DNA of 64,000 bases from Sphingobium cyanobacteriorum (GTDB taxonomy: Bacteria > Pseudomonadota > Alphaproteobacteria > Sphingomonadales > Sphingomonadaceae): positions 182,560 to 246,559 of the forward strand of contig NZ_JAUQOM010000005.1 in the NCBI RefSeq assembly GCF_030580935.1. The letters run 5' to 3'. Shown here piece by piece: positions 57,789 through 64,000 of the stretch. The position numbers and the translations under genes are program-made. Under the pieces are notes generated by a model. That model saw only the letters and a program-made list of their open reading frames with translations. It searched no databases and was not told the DNA's origin. Positions within the stretch are counted from its first letter, which is position 1. Each line of letters starts with the position of its first letter.

Positions 57789-59207
57789 ATGAAAGCCGCG
57801 CGCCTGCTGCCCCTGCTGCTGACCGCCCTGCCCCTTGCGGCGCAGGCGCAGACCCAAAGCGCCACCGACCCGACCGGCGCGACCGCGCAGGGCGACGTTG
57901 CCGTCACCATCTACAATAACGGCCAGTCGCTGGTGCAGGACGACCGCGCCCTGGCGGTGACGCAGGGCCGCAACCGCATCGAATTTCCCGATGTGTCGGC
58001 CCGCATCCGGCCCGAAACCGTCAATCTTTCCGGTCCCGGCTTCACCATCGTCGAACAGAATTTCGACTATGATCTCCTCTCCCCCGACAAGCTGATGGAC
58101 AAGGCGGTCGGGCAGGAGGTGACGTTGCTGCGCACCAATCCCGCCACCGGCGCCGAAACCCGCGAGCGCGCGAAGATATTGGCGGCCAATGGCGGCATCG
58201 TGCTCCAGATCGGCGCGCGGATAGAGGTGCTGCGCGACGACGGCCTGCCGGTGCGGGTGATCTTCGACCAGGTGCCGCCCAATCTGCGCGCGCGCCCGAC
58301 CCTGTCGGTCATGGTCGATTCGGCGCGCGGCGGCACGGTGCCCGCGCGCCTTTCCTACCTGACCCCCAATCTGGGCTGGACCGCCGATTATGTCGCGTCG
58401 TTCGATGCGGCCAGGGGCGCCATGGACATGCAGGGCTGGGTCACGCTCACCAACGATACGGGCACGACCTTCACCAATGCCCGGACGATCCTGGTCGCGG
58501 GCAATCCCGCCAATGGCGGCGGCCGCACCAACTGGTGGCAGGCGTCGGGCGGCGCGGGGAGCGGCGCGATCGACCAGGCCGGGACGGAAAGCGGCCCGCG
58601 TGAACGGCTGGGCGACTATTGTCTCTACCCCCTGCCGCAGCGTACCACGATCGCCAATGCCCAGCAGAAGCAGGTCAGCTTCCTCGACGTGAAGGGCGCG
58701 CCTGCCCGCGCCACCTATGAATATGTCAATGGCTGGCTCGGCAGTTCGGCCGAACCGGTCAGCGCGGCGAGCGTGCTCAAATTCTCGACCAGCAAACAGG
58801 GCGGGCTGGGCGATCAGCTCCCCGCCGGCACGATCCGCGTCTATATGCGTGACGCGCGCGGCGACCCCCAGTTCATCGGCGAAAACAGCATCGACCATAC
58901 GCCCATGGGGTCTTCCATGGCGCTGCGCACTGGCGACGCCTTCGACGTGAAGGTTCGCCCGACCGTGGAGCAGCGCACGAAAAAGGGCGGTTCGCGCTGG
59001 GAAACCCGGATGCGCTATACCCTCACCAACGCCCGGCCTGAAGCCGTGACCATCGACCTTGCCCAGCAGGGCCTGTGGGGCGACACCCGTGTCAGCGCGC
59101 AGAGCCTGGAGGGCAGGCGCGTCTCCGCCGACCGGATCGAATGGAGCGTGCCGGTGCCCGCGAACGGCACGGTCGATCTCGACGTCACCTTCGATTCGCG
59201 TTACTGA
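57789..59207 (+). CDS. DUF4139 domain secreted protein
   Basis: 472 residues from MKAARLLPLLLTALPLAAQA with GGAGAG before the ATG. A signal peptide ends at AQA. Motifs: VAVTIYNNGQSLVQDDRALA, RNRIEFPDVSARIRPETVN, ARPTLSVMVDSARGGTVPAR, LGWTADYVASFD and GWVTLTNDTGTTFTNARTIL, as in DUF4139 (Ig-like, mucoidy-inhibitor A related) proteins. A C-terminal beta-rich domain (WETRMRYTLTNARPEAVTID) ends the protein. Function unknown; periplasmic. A second, diverged copy follows after 11 bp. Confidence 0.85.
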   Translation: MKAARLLPLLLTALPLAAQAQTQSATDPTGATAQGDVAVTIYNNGQSLVQDDRALAVTQGRNRIEFPDVSARIRPETVNLSGPGFTIVEQNFDYDLLSPDKLMDKAVGQEVTLLRTNPATGAETRERAKILAANGGIVLQIGARIEVLRDDGLPVRVIFDQVPPNLRARPTLSVMVDSARGGTVPARLSYLTPNLGWTADYVASFDAARGAMDMQGWVTLTNDTGTTFTNARTILVAGNPANGGGRTNWWQASGGAGSGAIDQAGTESGPRERLGDYCLYPLPQRTTIANAQQKQVSFLDVKGAPARATYEYVNGWLGSSAEPVSAASVLKFSTSKQGGLGDQLPAGTIRVYMRDARGDPQFIGENSIDHTPMGSSMALRTGDAFDVKVRPTVEQRTKKGGSRWETRMRYTLTNARPEAVTIDLAQQGLWGDTRVSAQSLEGRRVSADRIEWSVPVPANGTVDLDVTFDSRY

Positions 59208-59218
59208 AGCGGGTCGCG

Positions 59219-60877
59219 ATGCGGCTTTTGCACGATCAAACCCATGTTCCCGCGAAGGCGGGAACCCGGTTTCAACGTCCGATCTGGATTCCCGCCTTCG
59301 CGGGAACACGGTATTTTTTGGCGCTGTTGTTATGGTCGCTGGCCGTCCCGGCGCAGGCGGACACCATCGTCTCTGCAAAGGCTGAATCGGTCGCCGTCAC
59401 CATCTATCGCCAGCCCGGCCGGGCCAAGGGCGCGATCGATCGCAACTGGCCGGGCGGCTATGCGCTCATCACCGAACGCCGCACCGTCGATCTGCCACAG
59501 GGCGAATCGACCGTCCGGTTCGAGGGGGTGGCCGAAGGGCTGATGCCCGAAACGGCGATATTGTCGGGGATGCCGCGCGGGGTTCGCGAAAAGAATCGCG
59601 ACGCGCGCCTCCTTTCCCCCGCGGGCCTGGTCGACGCCTATCTCAAGCGCAGCGTCACCCTGCGCCGCACCGACCGCAAGACCGGCAAGCGGATCGATCA
59701 GGACGCGATCATCAGCGCCGGCCCGACCGGCGGCGTCATCGTCCAGACCGCGCAGGGCTATGAGGCGCTGGGGTGCAGCGGCCTGCCCGAACGGATGCTC
59801 TATCCGCGCGCGCCCGCTGACCTGTCGCCCCGCCCGACCCTGTCGGTGATCGCCAGCAGCGACCGCCCGACCCGCGCCACCTTGCAACTCACCTATCTGG
59901 CTGAAGGATTCGACTGGGCCGCCAATTATGTCGCGGACATGGGCCAAGACGGCGGCACGCTCGACCTCATGGCCTGGCTGACGGTTGCCAATGGCGGCGT
60001 CACCGGCTTCCCCGACGCGCGCCTGTCGGTGATCGCGGGCCAGCCCAACAAGCAGGCGCGCCGGCCGCAACCCCGCCCCACCGGCGGTCCGCTGCGCCTG
60101 CAATGCTGGCCGATGGACATCACCAGCACCCATCCCAACTGGGCGCTCTTCCCGGTGGAGATGCCTGCGCCGCCCGTGATGGAGATGGCTGGCGGTGAGG
60201 ACATCATCGTCTCGGCGCAGCGCGTCACCGGACGGGTGATGATGGCCGCCCCTGCCCCGCCGCCGCCGCCCCCGCCACCACCGCCGCCCGAAAATGTCGG
60301 CGACCTCAAACTCTACCGCGTCCCGGTGCCGGTCGATGTCGCTGCCAATGGCCAGAAACAGGCCGCCTTGCTGCGCCAGCCCGGCGTGAAGGTCGAACGC
60401 CTCTATGCCGCGACCGTCTTTGGCCCGTCCGAATCGCAACCGATGACGCTGCGTCTGCGCGTGCAGAATCGGAAGGAAGATGGCCTGGGCCTCGCCATGC
60501 CGTCCGGCCGGGTGGCGATTTTCGAAAATGTCGATGGCATGCGCCTGCTCGCGGGGGAAGCCGATATCGGCGACAAGGCGGAGGGGGAGCGGGTCGATTA
60601 TGATATCGCGGCCAGCGCTGACGTGCGCATCGCCGCCCGCTTCACCGACCAGGCACGCCAGCGCCGCAACTGGACGATCCGCCTCGGCAATGCCCGCCCC
60701 TTCCCCATCACCGCCGAAGTCACCATTCCCCATGATATCGATCCGCGCCCGACCGGCATGGAGCGGCGCGGTGACAGTTGGATCTGGCGCGTGACGGTGC
60801 CGGCCAACGCCACGGTCGACCATGCCTATAGTGAACGGCTGGGGCGTCAGTCTTGGGGCAGCGGCCGGGGGCGGTGA
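59219..60877 (+). CDS. DUF4139 domain secreted protein, second copy, with REP-encoded N-terminus
   Basis: 552 residues from the ATG at 59219. Parts parallel the upstream gene: DTIVSAKAESVAVTIYRQPG, RRTVDLPQGESTVRFEGVAE and EGFDWAANYVADMG. Between the start and the hydrophobic signal core FLALLLWSLAVPAQA (residues 33-47) lie residues 9-30 encoded by two inverted REP palindromes. A TonB-box-like DIIVSAQR (328-335) precedes a proline run (AAPAPPPPPP...). An alternative TTG start at 59318 would omit the REP part. The end overlaps the thioesterase gene by 31 bp, tail to tail. Confidence 0.8.
   Translation: MRLLHDQTHVPAKAGTRFQRPIWIPAFAGTRYFLALLLWSLAVPAQADTIVSAKAESVAVTIYRQPGRAKGAIDRNWPGGYALITERRTVDLPQGESTVRFEGVAEGLMPETAILSGMPRGVREKNRDARLLSPAGLVDAYLKRSVTLRRTDRKTGKRIDQDAIISAGPTGGVIVQTAQGYEALGCSGLPERMLYPRAPADLSPRPTLSVIASSDRPTRATLQLTYLAEGFDWAANYVADMGQDGGTLDLMAWLTVANGGVTGFPDARLSVIAGQPNKQARRPQPRPTGGPLRLQCWPMDITSTHPNWALFPVEMPAPPVMEMAGGEDIIVSAQRVTGRVMMAAPAPPPPPPPPPPPENVGDLKLYRVPVPVDVAANGQKQAALLRQPGVKVERLYAATVFGPSESQPMTLRLRVQNRKEDGLGLAMPSGRVAIFENVDGMRLLAGEADIGDKAEGERVDYDIAASADVRIAARFTDQARQRRNWTIRLGNARPFPITAEVTIPHDIDPRPTGMERRGDSWIWRVTVPANATVDHAYSERLGRQSWGSGRGR
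59247..59306. repeat. Pair of inverted REP-like palindromes
   Basis: TTCCCGC-GAAG-GCGGGAA (59247-59264) and TTCCCGC-CTTC-GCGGGAA (59289-59306) are the same element in opposite orientation, 24 bp apart, a typical BIME-like arrangement, lying inside the N-terminal codons of the second DUF4139 gene. Confidence 0.85.
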
Positions 60878-61221
60878 TTCGCATCCAGCGCCACGAATGT
60901 ATAGACGCCACTGGTCAGTTCTACCTGTTGCTGGTCGATGCCGCGTGTCGCCACCACATCGACCCGGATCGCGATTGAGGTGCGGCCGCGCCGCGCCTCG
61001 GTCGCATAGACCGACACGATATCGCCCAGCAGGATGGGCGTGATGAACGCCATGCTTTCGATCGCGACCGTCGCCACCGGCCCTTGCGCGATCCGGTGCG
61101 CGACGATGCCGCCGGCAATGTCCATCTGGCTCAGCACCCAGCCGCCGAATATATGGCCATTGGCGTTGATGTCGGTCAGGTGCGGCATCACCCGCAGCAC
61201 CACCTCGCCCCGTTCAGTCAT
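60847..61221 (-). CDS. Acyl-CoA thioesterase (YciA type hotdog)
   Basis: 124 residues from MTERGEVVLRVMPHLTDINA. The hotdog active-site region is NGHIFGGWVLSQMDIAGGIV (Asp near residue 34), followed by VATVAIESMAFITPILLGDI and GRTSIAIRVDVVATRG. YciA-like enzymes hydrolyse medium- and short-chain acyl-CoA. The start codon lies in the second unit of a 28-bp tandem repeat shared with the upstream gene's end. The 3' end overlaps the DUF4139 gene. Confidence 0.9.
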   Translation of the reverse strand: MTERGEVVLRVMPHLTDINANGHIFGGWVLSQMDIAGGIVAHRIAQGPVATVAIESMAFITPILLGDIVSVYATEARRGRTSIAIRVDVVATRGIDQQQVELTSGVYTFVALDANHRPRPLPQD

Positions 61222-61263
61222 CCAGCGGCACCTCGCCCCGTTCAGTCATCCAGCGGCACCTCG
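61201..61263. repeat. 28-bp tandem duplication spanning a gene junction
   Basis: The unit at 61201-61228 is repeated exactly at 61229-61256, and the first 7 bases recur again to 61263. Each unit carries, on the minus strand, GATGACTGA, the 8-nt overlapping start/stop that joins the membrane protein to the thioesterase. As a result an 11-codon mini-ORF (61214-61249, MTERGEVPLDD) now lies between the two genes and overlaps both by 8 nt. Confidence 0.95.
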
Positions 61264-61541
61264 TCCTTCAATCGGTCCATCACCTGTTCGTCATGCCCGG
61301 TCCCGCTCGACAGGAAGGCCAGCGCCATCAGGCCGGTCCCGAGCATGAAGGTCAGCCATACGCCCAATATGGTGGCGATCACCATGTGAATCGGCATGTC
61401 GCCCGACCGCCAGTGGAGGAAGAGCAGCGCCAGTCCGACGCAGATCGCGCCGACCAGCGCCATCCACGCCATGATGCGTCGGAACCGGCGCCAGGCGACG
61501 GCGGCAATTTGCGGATCATCCAGGGCTTGCTTGTGCGTCAT
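61242..61541 (-). CDS. Small inner-membrane protein of unknown function
   Basis: 99 residues. Two predicted membrane segments: IMAWMALVGAICVGLALLFL and MVIATILGVWLTFMLGTGLM, joined by a short HWRSGDMPIH loop, with an N-terminal DDPQIAAVAWRRFRR and a charged C-terminal end (RLKDEVPLDD). I do not recognise a named family. The stop overlaps the mini-ORF created by the tandem repeat; the thioesterase gene follows on the same strand. Confidence 0.7.
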   Translation of the reverse strand: MTHKQALDDPQIAAVAWRRFRRIMAWMALVGAICVGLALLFLHWRSGDMPIHMVIATILGVWLTFMLGTGLMALAFLSSGTGHDEQVMDRLKDEVPLDD

Positions 61542-61613
61542 GTCTTTTCATTGGCCCGCGAAAGTGGGATCATCAAGCGCCTGGACCAGCATAAGGCAAA
61601 AAGGAGAGCAGCC

Positions 61614-62042
61614 ATGAGCATCGCAGCGATTTTACAGCGCAAGGGGAGCGAGGTCATTCAGGTGCGGTCGACCGACAGCCTGCTCTCGGTCGTAAAATTG
61701 CTGGCGGACCAGCGGATCGGTTGCGTGCCGGTGGTGGAGGACGGCCAGGTCGTCGGCATCTTTTCCGAACGCGATCTGGTCAATCGCGTCGCGCTTGATG
61801 GCGCGGCGGCGCTGGACCAGAGCGTGGGCACCGTGATGACCGCGCCCGCCATCACCATCGACACCGATACGCCGGTGATGTCCGGCCTCTCGCTGATGAC
61901 CCGCCGGCGCATCCGCCATCTGCCCGTGGTGGTGGACGGTGCGCTGGTCGGCATGATCTCGATCGGCGATCTCGTCAAATTCCGCATCGACACCATCGAA
62001 TCGGAAGCCGCCGCCCTGCGCGACTATATCCAGACCGCCTGA
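61614..62042 (+). CDS. CBS domain protein
   Basis: 142 residues from MSIAAILQRKGSEVIQVRST, with AAGGAGAG before the ATG. Two CBS motifs: LLADQRIGCVPVVEDGQVVG with IFSERDL and the second SLMTRRRIRHLPVVVDGALV with GMISIGDLVK. Tandem CBS pairs bind adenine nucleotides and act as energy sensors; alone they often regulate other proteins. Its stop overlaps the start of a 26-bp perfect inverted repeat. Confidence 0.9.
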   Translation: MSIAAILQRKGSEVIQVRSTDSLLSVVKLLADQRIGCVPVVEDGQVVGIFSERDLVNRVALDGAAALDQSVGTVMTAPAITIDTDTPVMSGLSLMTRRRIRHLPVVVDGALVGMISIGDLVKFRIDTIESEAAALRDYIQTA

Positions 62043-62098
62043 TTCGCCGGGCACCCCCGGTTCAGGCCACCGCCTGAACCGGGGGTGCCCGGCGAATC
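62041..62098. repeat. 26-bp perfect inverted repeat at a convergent junction
   Basis: 62041-62066 (beginning GATTCGCCGGGCACCC) is exactly complementary to 62073-62098 (ending GGGTGCCCGGCGAATC), with a 6-base centre. It covers the CBS gene's stop codon and the flippase's last codons (encoding RRAPPVQAVA). No U-tract. Possible roles: bidirectional transcript end or RNA stability element. Confidence 0.9.
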
Positions 62099-63549
62099 AC
62101 CAGCGCGACCAGTTCCTTCAGCGTGTCGCGCGCGCACAGCAGCAGCGCGCCGAGGAAGGCCAGCCCGCCCACCGGCACCAGCACGCCCAGCCGGACCGGC
62201 GCGGCCAGCGGCGGCAGCAGCGCGTCGACCGCCATCACCACCCCTGCCATCAGCAGCGCACAGCCCAGCCCCGGCGCGGCGGCGCGAATCAGGTCGGCGG
62301 CGCGCAGCCCCATCGGCCCGCCGGCCAGCCATGCTGTCACCCCGGTCAGGATGGGGAAGGCGATCAGCCATGCCCAGGCCAGGCCGATCGCCCCGAACTG
62401 GATGCCGATCAGGAAGGCGGCGGGCATCAGGATCGCGCCGACGCCTGCGACTCGCGCGGTCGTGCCGGGCCGGCCCAGCGCGTTGCTGACCGGCGCGAAC
62501 ATCACCTGCACCGTCATGAACGGCATGGCGAGCGCCAGGATCGCGACGAACGGCGCCATCTCCAGCCATTTCGCGCCGAACAATGTCTCCACCAGCGGCC
62601 CCGCCGTCACCGCCATGCCCAGATAGATGGGGCAGGTCAGCAGCAGCAGCAGCTTGACTGCCTTGCAGAAGGACCAGGCGACCCGGCTCAGGTCCGTCTG
62701 CATCCGCGCATAGGCGGGAAAGGCGACATCGTTGAGCGGGGGCACGAATTTGCTGACGAAAATCTGGGTCAGGAACAGGGCTTCGGCATACAGGCCCAGT
62801 TGATGCGGATCGAGCACCCGGCCGCCGATGAAGATATCGGCCTGGCTCTGCACGATCCAGAACAACTGTCCGCCCAGCAGGGATGCGCCATAGGCGACCA
62901 TCGCTCCGGTGCCGCGAAAATCGAAGGTCGGGATCGGCCGGAAACCTGTCGCCAGCACATAGCCTGCCGCCTTGACCCAGAATCCGGCGATCGGCGCCCA
63001 CACCAATGTCCACACCCCCCATCCTGACAGTGCGCCGGTCAGGGCGACGGCGGCCGACGCGGCAGCGGCGATCAGGTTGACCAGCGCCGGCCGTTTGAAA
63101 TCCAGCGCCCGGCCCATGATGGCTTCGGGCACGGACAGGAAAGGGGTGGACAGGTAGAGCAGCGCCTGCACCCGCAACAGGTCGGCGACCATCGGCTGGT
63201 CATAATAGTCCGCCGCCAGCGGCGCGATCGCCAGTTGGAGCAGGGCCAGCGCGCCATTGAGCAGCAACATGATGGTGAAGGCCTGGCGCAGCCGGTGCGG
63301 CTCGACCCGGTCGGACTGCACGAGGGCGCTGACCAGCCCATAGCCATTGAGGAAGGTGGCGAAGTTCAGGATCACCTGGGTCATGGCGAACAGGCCATAA
63401 TCCTGCGGATCGAGCAGGCGGATGACGGCCAGTGTCACTACCCAGCTCATCATCTGCGACACGATCTGGCTGCCCGATCGCCAGAAGATCGCGCTCCTTA
63501 TCCGTGCGCCGAAACCCGCGTCATTCGCGTCGGCATCCTGCAACCCCAT
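62062..63549 (-). CDS. Lipopolysaccharide/oligosaccharide flippase (polysaccharide biosynthesis protein family)
   Basis: 495 residues with about 12-14 membrane segments. ATG-proximal MGLQDADANDAGFGARIRSA is followed by FWRSGSQIVSQMMSWVVTLA and RLLDPQDYGLFAMTQVILNF, the beginning of Wzx-like/Polysacc_synt_3 exporters; FVPPLNDVAFPAYARMQTDL is another family segment. It probably moves lipid-linked saccharides across the inner membrane. It stands alone; no glycosyltransferases are adjacent. Its last ten codons lie in the 26-bp inverted repeat. Confidence 0.87.
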   Translation of the reverse strand: MGLQDADANDAGFGARIRSAIFWRSGSQIVSQMMSWVVTLAVIRLLDPQDYGLFAMTQVILNFATFLNGYGLVSALVQSDRVEPHRLRQAFTIMLLLNGALALLQLAIAPLAADYYDQPMVADLLRVQALLYLSTPFLSVPEAIMGRALDFKRPALVNLIAAAASAAVALTGALSGWGVWTLVWAPIAGFWVKAAGYVLATGFRPIPTFDFRGTGAMVAYGASLLGGQLFWIVQSQADIFIGGRVLDPHQLGLYAEALFLTQIFVSKFVPPLNDVAFPAYARMQTDLSRVAWSFCKAVKLLLLLTCPIYLGMAVTAGPLVETLFGAKWLEMAPFVAILALAMPFMTVQVMFAPVSNALGRPGTTARVAGVGAILMPAAFLIGIQFGAIGLAWAWLIAFPILTGVTAWLAGGPMGLRAADLIRAAAPGLGCALLMAGVVMAVDALLPPLAAPVRLGVLVPVGGLAFLGALLLCARDTLKELVALVIRRAPPVQAVA

Positions 63550-63618
63550 GATCTCGCTCTTCCTGTTTGGCCAGATGGTCGGCCTGTGCGCGTGACTCGG
63601 CTCTAGCGCCCAACCCCC

Positions 63619-63680
63619 AAAAATTTCTGAAATAAAATTGCAAAAAGCATTTGACGGGTCGGAATGCCCTCCATATATGC
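63619..63680 (+). promoter_or_regulatory. Ribosomal RNA operon promoter with UP-like A/T tract
   Basis: TTGACG (63651-63656), a 17-bp spacer and TATATG (63674-63679) form a strong sigma-70 type promoter. Immediately upstream, AAAAATTTCTGAAATAAAAT (from 63619) is an A/T-rich UP element unlike anything else in this GC-rich window. Transcription would start around 63686 and run off the right end. Confidence 0.75.
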
Positions 63681-63686
63681 CGCCTC

Positions 63687-64000
63687 ACCGGACGGAACGA
63701 CGCCTTAGCGGCGCTGGACCAGACGGTCGCCCAAATAGACGGACGCCATTTTCCCGGCCGACAGGATCGGGGATTTCTGGTTGTCCGGTTTTATTGTCGG
63801 TGCGGTTCTTTGACATTGTTGATTGATGAAGGGACATGTGGGCGGCGGCTCCGGTCTGCCACGGCTTTCAGGCGTGGTGTGATCGGTTAAATTCAGGCCG
63901 TTCCTTATTGGAGCCTTTCGAGCTTGCTCGGAGGGTTGTCTATATGTCTCAATATATTCCACAAGACTATATTGTGCAGGAATGGCTCCTGGAAATGAGC
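63687..64000 (+). ncRNA. Leader of an rRNA operon (upstream of 16S rRNA)
   Basis: The region contains no gene but has rRNA-leader features: GGTTCTTTGACA at 63804-63815 resembles the boxA antitermination element (GCTCTTTAACA in E. coli), and an AT-rich stretch (TATATGTCTCAATATATTCC near 63940) looks like the pre-16S processing stem. The conserved 16S beginning is not yet reached at 64000. The assignment to an rrn leader is from pattern and position. Confidence 0.7.
63803..63815 (+). promoter_or_regulatory. boxA-like antitermination element
   Basis: CGGTTCTTTGACA matches the rrn boxA pattern (TGCTCTTTAACA) at most positions and lies about 120 bp downstream of the predicted rRNA transcription start, where NusB/NusE-type antitermination complexes load. 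Confidence 0.6.

Overview
This window is GC-rich (about two thirds G+C by eye) chromosomal backbone from an alphaproteobacterium, most likely a sphingomonad (Sphingomonadaceae; Sphingobium-like is my best guess). The evidence is the run of alphaproteobacterial families (DUF1491, DUF6489, DUF3576, DUF4167, MmcB, the ligase-associated repair proteins PdeM and Lhr-type helicase), the order mnmE-mnmG-rsmG-parA-parB, and a TonB-dependent receptor with the sphingomonad-style N-terminus. No phage, insertion sequence, CRISPR array, tRNA or toxin-antitoxin pair is visible. Coding density is high and most genes overlap or nearly touch.

Layout. 1-7.5 kb: end of hpf, ptsN, a PaaI-type thioesterase, DUF1491, a cell-wall hydrolase, mmcB, an ankyrin protein facing a SCO-type copper chaperone, ycgN, a YgjP-type metallopeptidase, trhO and pdeM. 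7.6-16 kb: a TonB-dependent receptor, yggS, a thiE-like gene, a HAD-IB phosphatase and an Mla-type lipid-transport operon (STAS-MlaE fusion, MlaF, MlaD, auxiliary lipoprotein). 16-25 kb: pepN and the tRNA-modification/partition cluster mnmE-mnmG-rsmG-parA-parB, with several parS-like sites. 25-30 kb: dienelactone hydrolase, quinone oxidoreductase, TerC-type membrane protein, small monooxygenase and rho. 29-41 kb: secreted aspartic protease, PBP1A, msrB, the operon DUF3576-leuS-lptE-holA, a small barrel-like protein, a 2-hydroxyacid dehydrogenase and a PLP enzyme of the cystathionine gamma-synthase family. 41-53 kb: Lhr-type helicase, lipoproteins, tag, gyrB, a yczE/MocR-regulator divergent pair, ppa and an M61 peptidase. 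53-64 kb: hisS-prfA-prmC, DUF4167, two DUF4139 paralogs, an acyl-CoA thioesterase, a membrane protein, a CBS protein, a polysaccharide flippase, and finally the promoter and leader of an rRNA operon whose 16S gene lies just beyond the right edge.

The genes are mainly housekeeping: chromosome segregation and topology (ParAB/parS, GyrB, HolA), tRNA modification and translation (MnmE, MnmG, TrhO, RsmG, LeuRS, HisRS, RF1, PrmC, HPF), envelope building (PBP1A, LptE, Mla-type transport, flippase, cell-wall hydrolase) and repair (MmcB, PdeM, Lhr, Tag). Five parS-like sites around parAB suggest that the replication origin is not far away, but I see no convincing oriC inside the window.

I did not find a clear new defence or biosynthetic system. 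The most unusual observations are local: a HisRS gene whose last 120 codons have about 50% GC between flanks of 67%; a pair of inverted REP palindromes translated as the N-terminal part of a DUF4139 protein's signal peptide; a DIIVSAQR TonB-box-like motif plus proline run in the same protein; a 28-bp tandem duplication that creates an overlapping 11-codon mini-ORF between two genes; and long perfect inverted repeats lying in the last codons of genes at convergent junctions.
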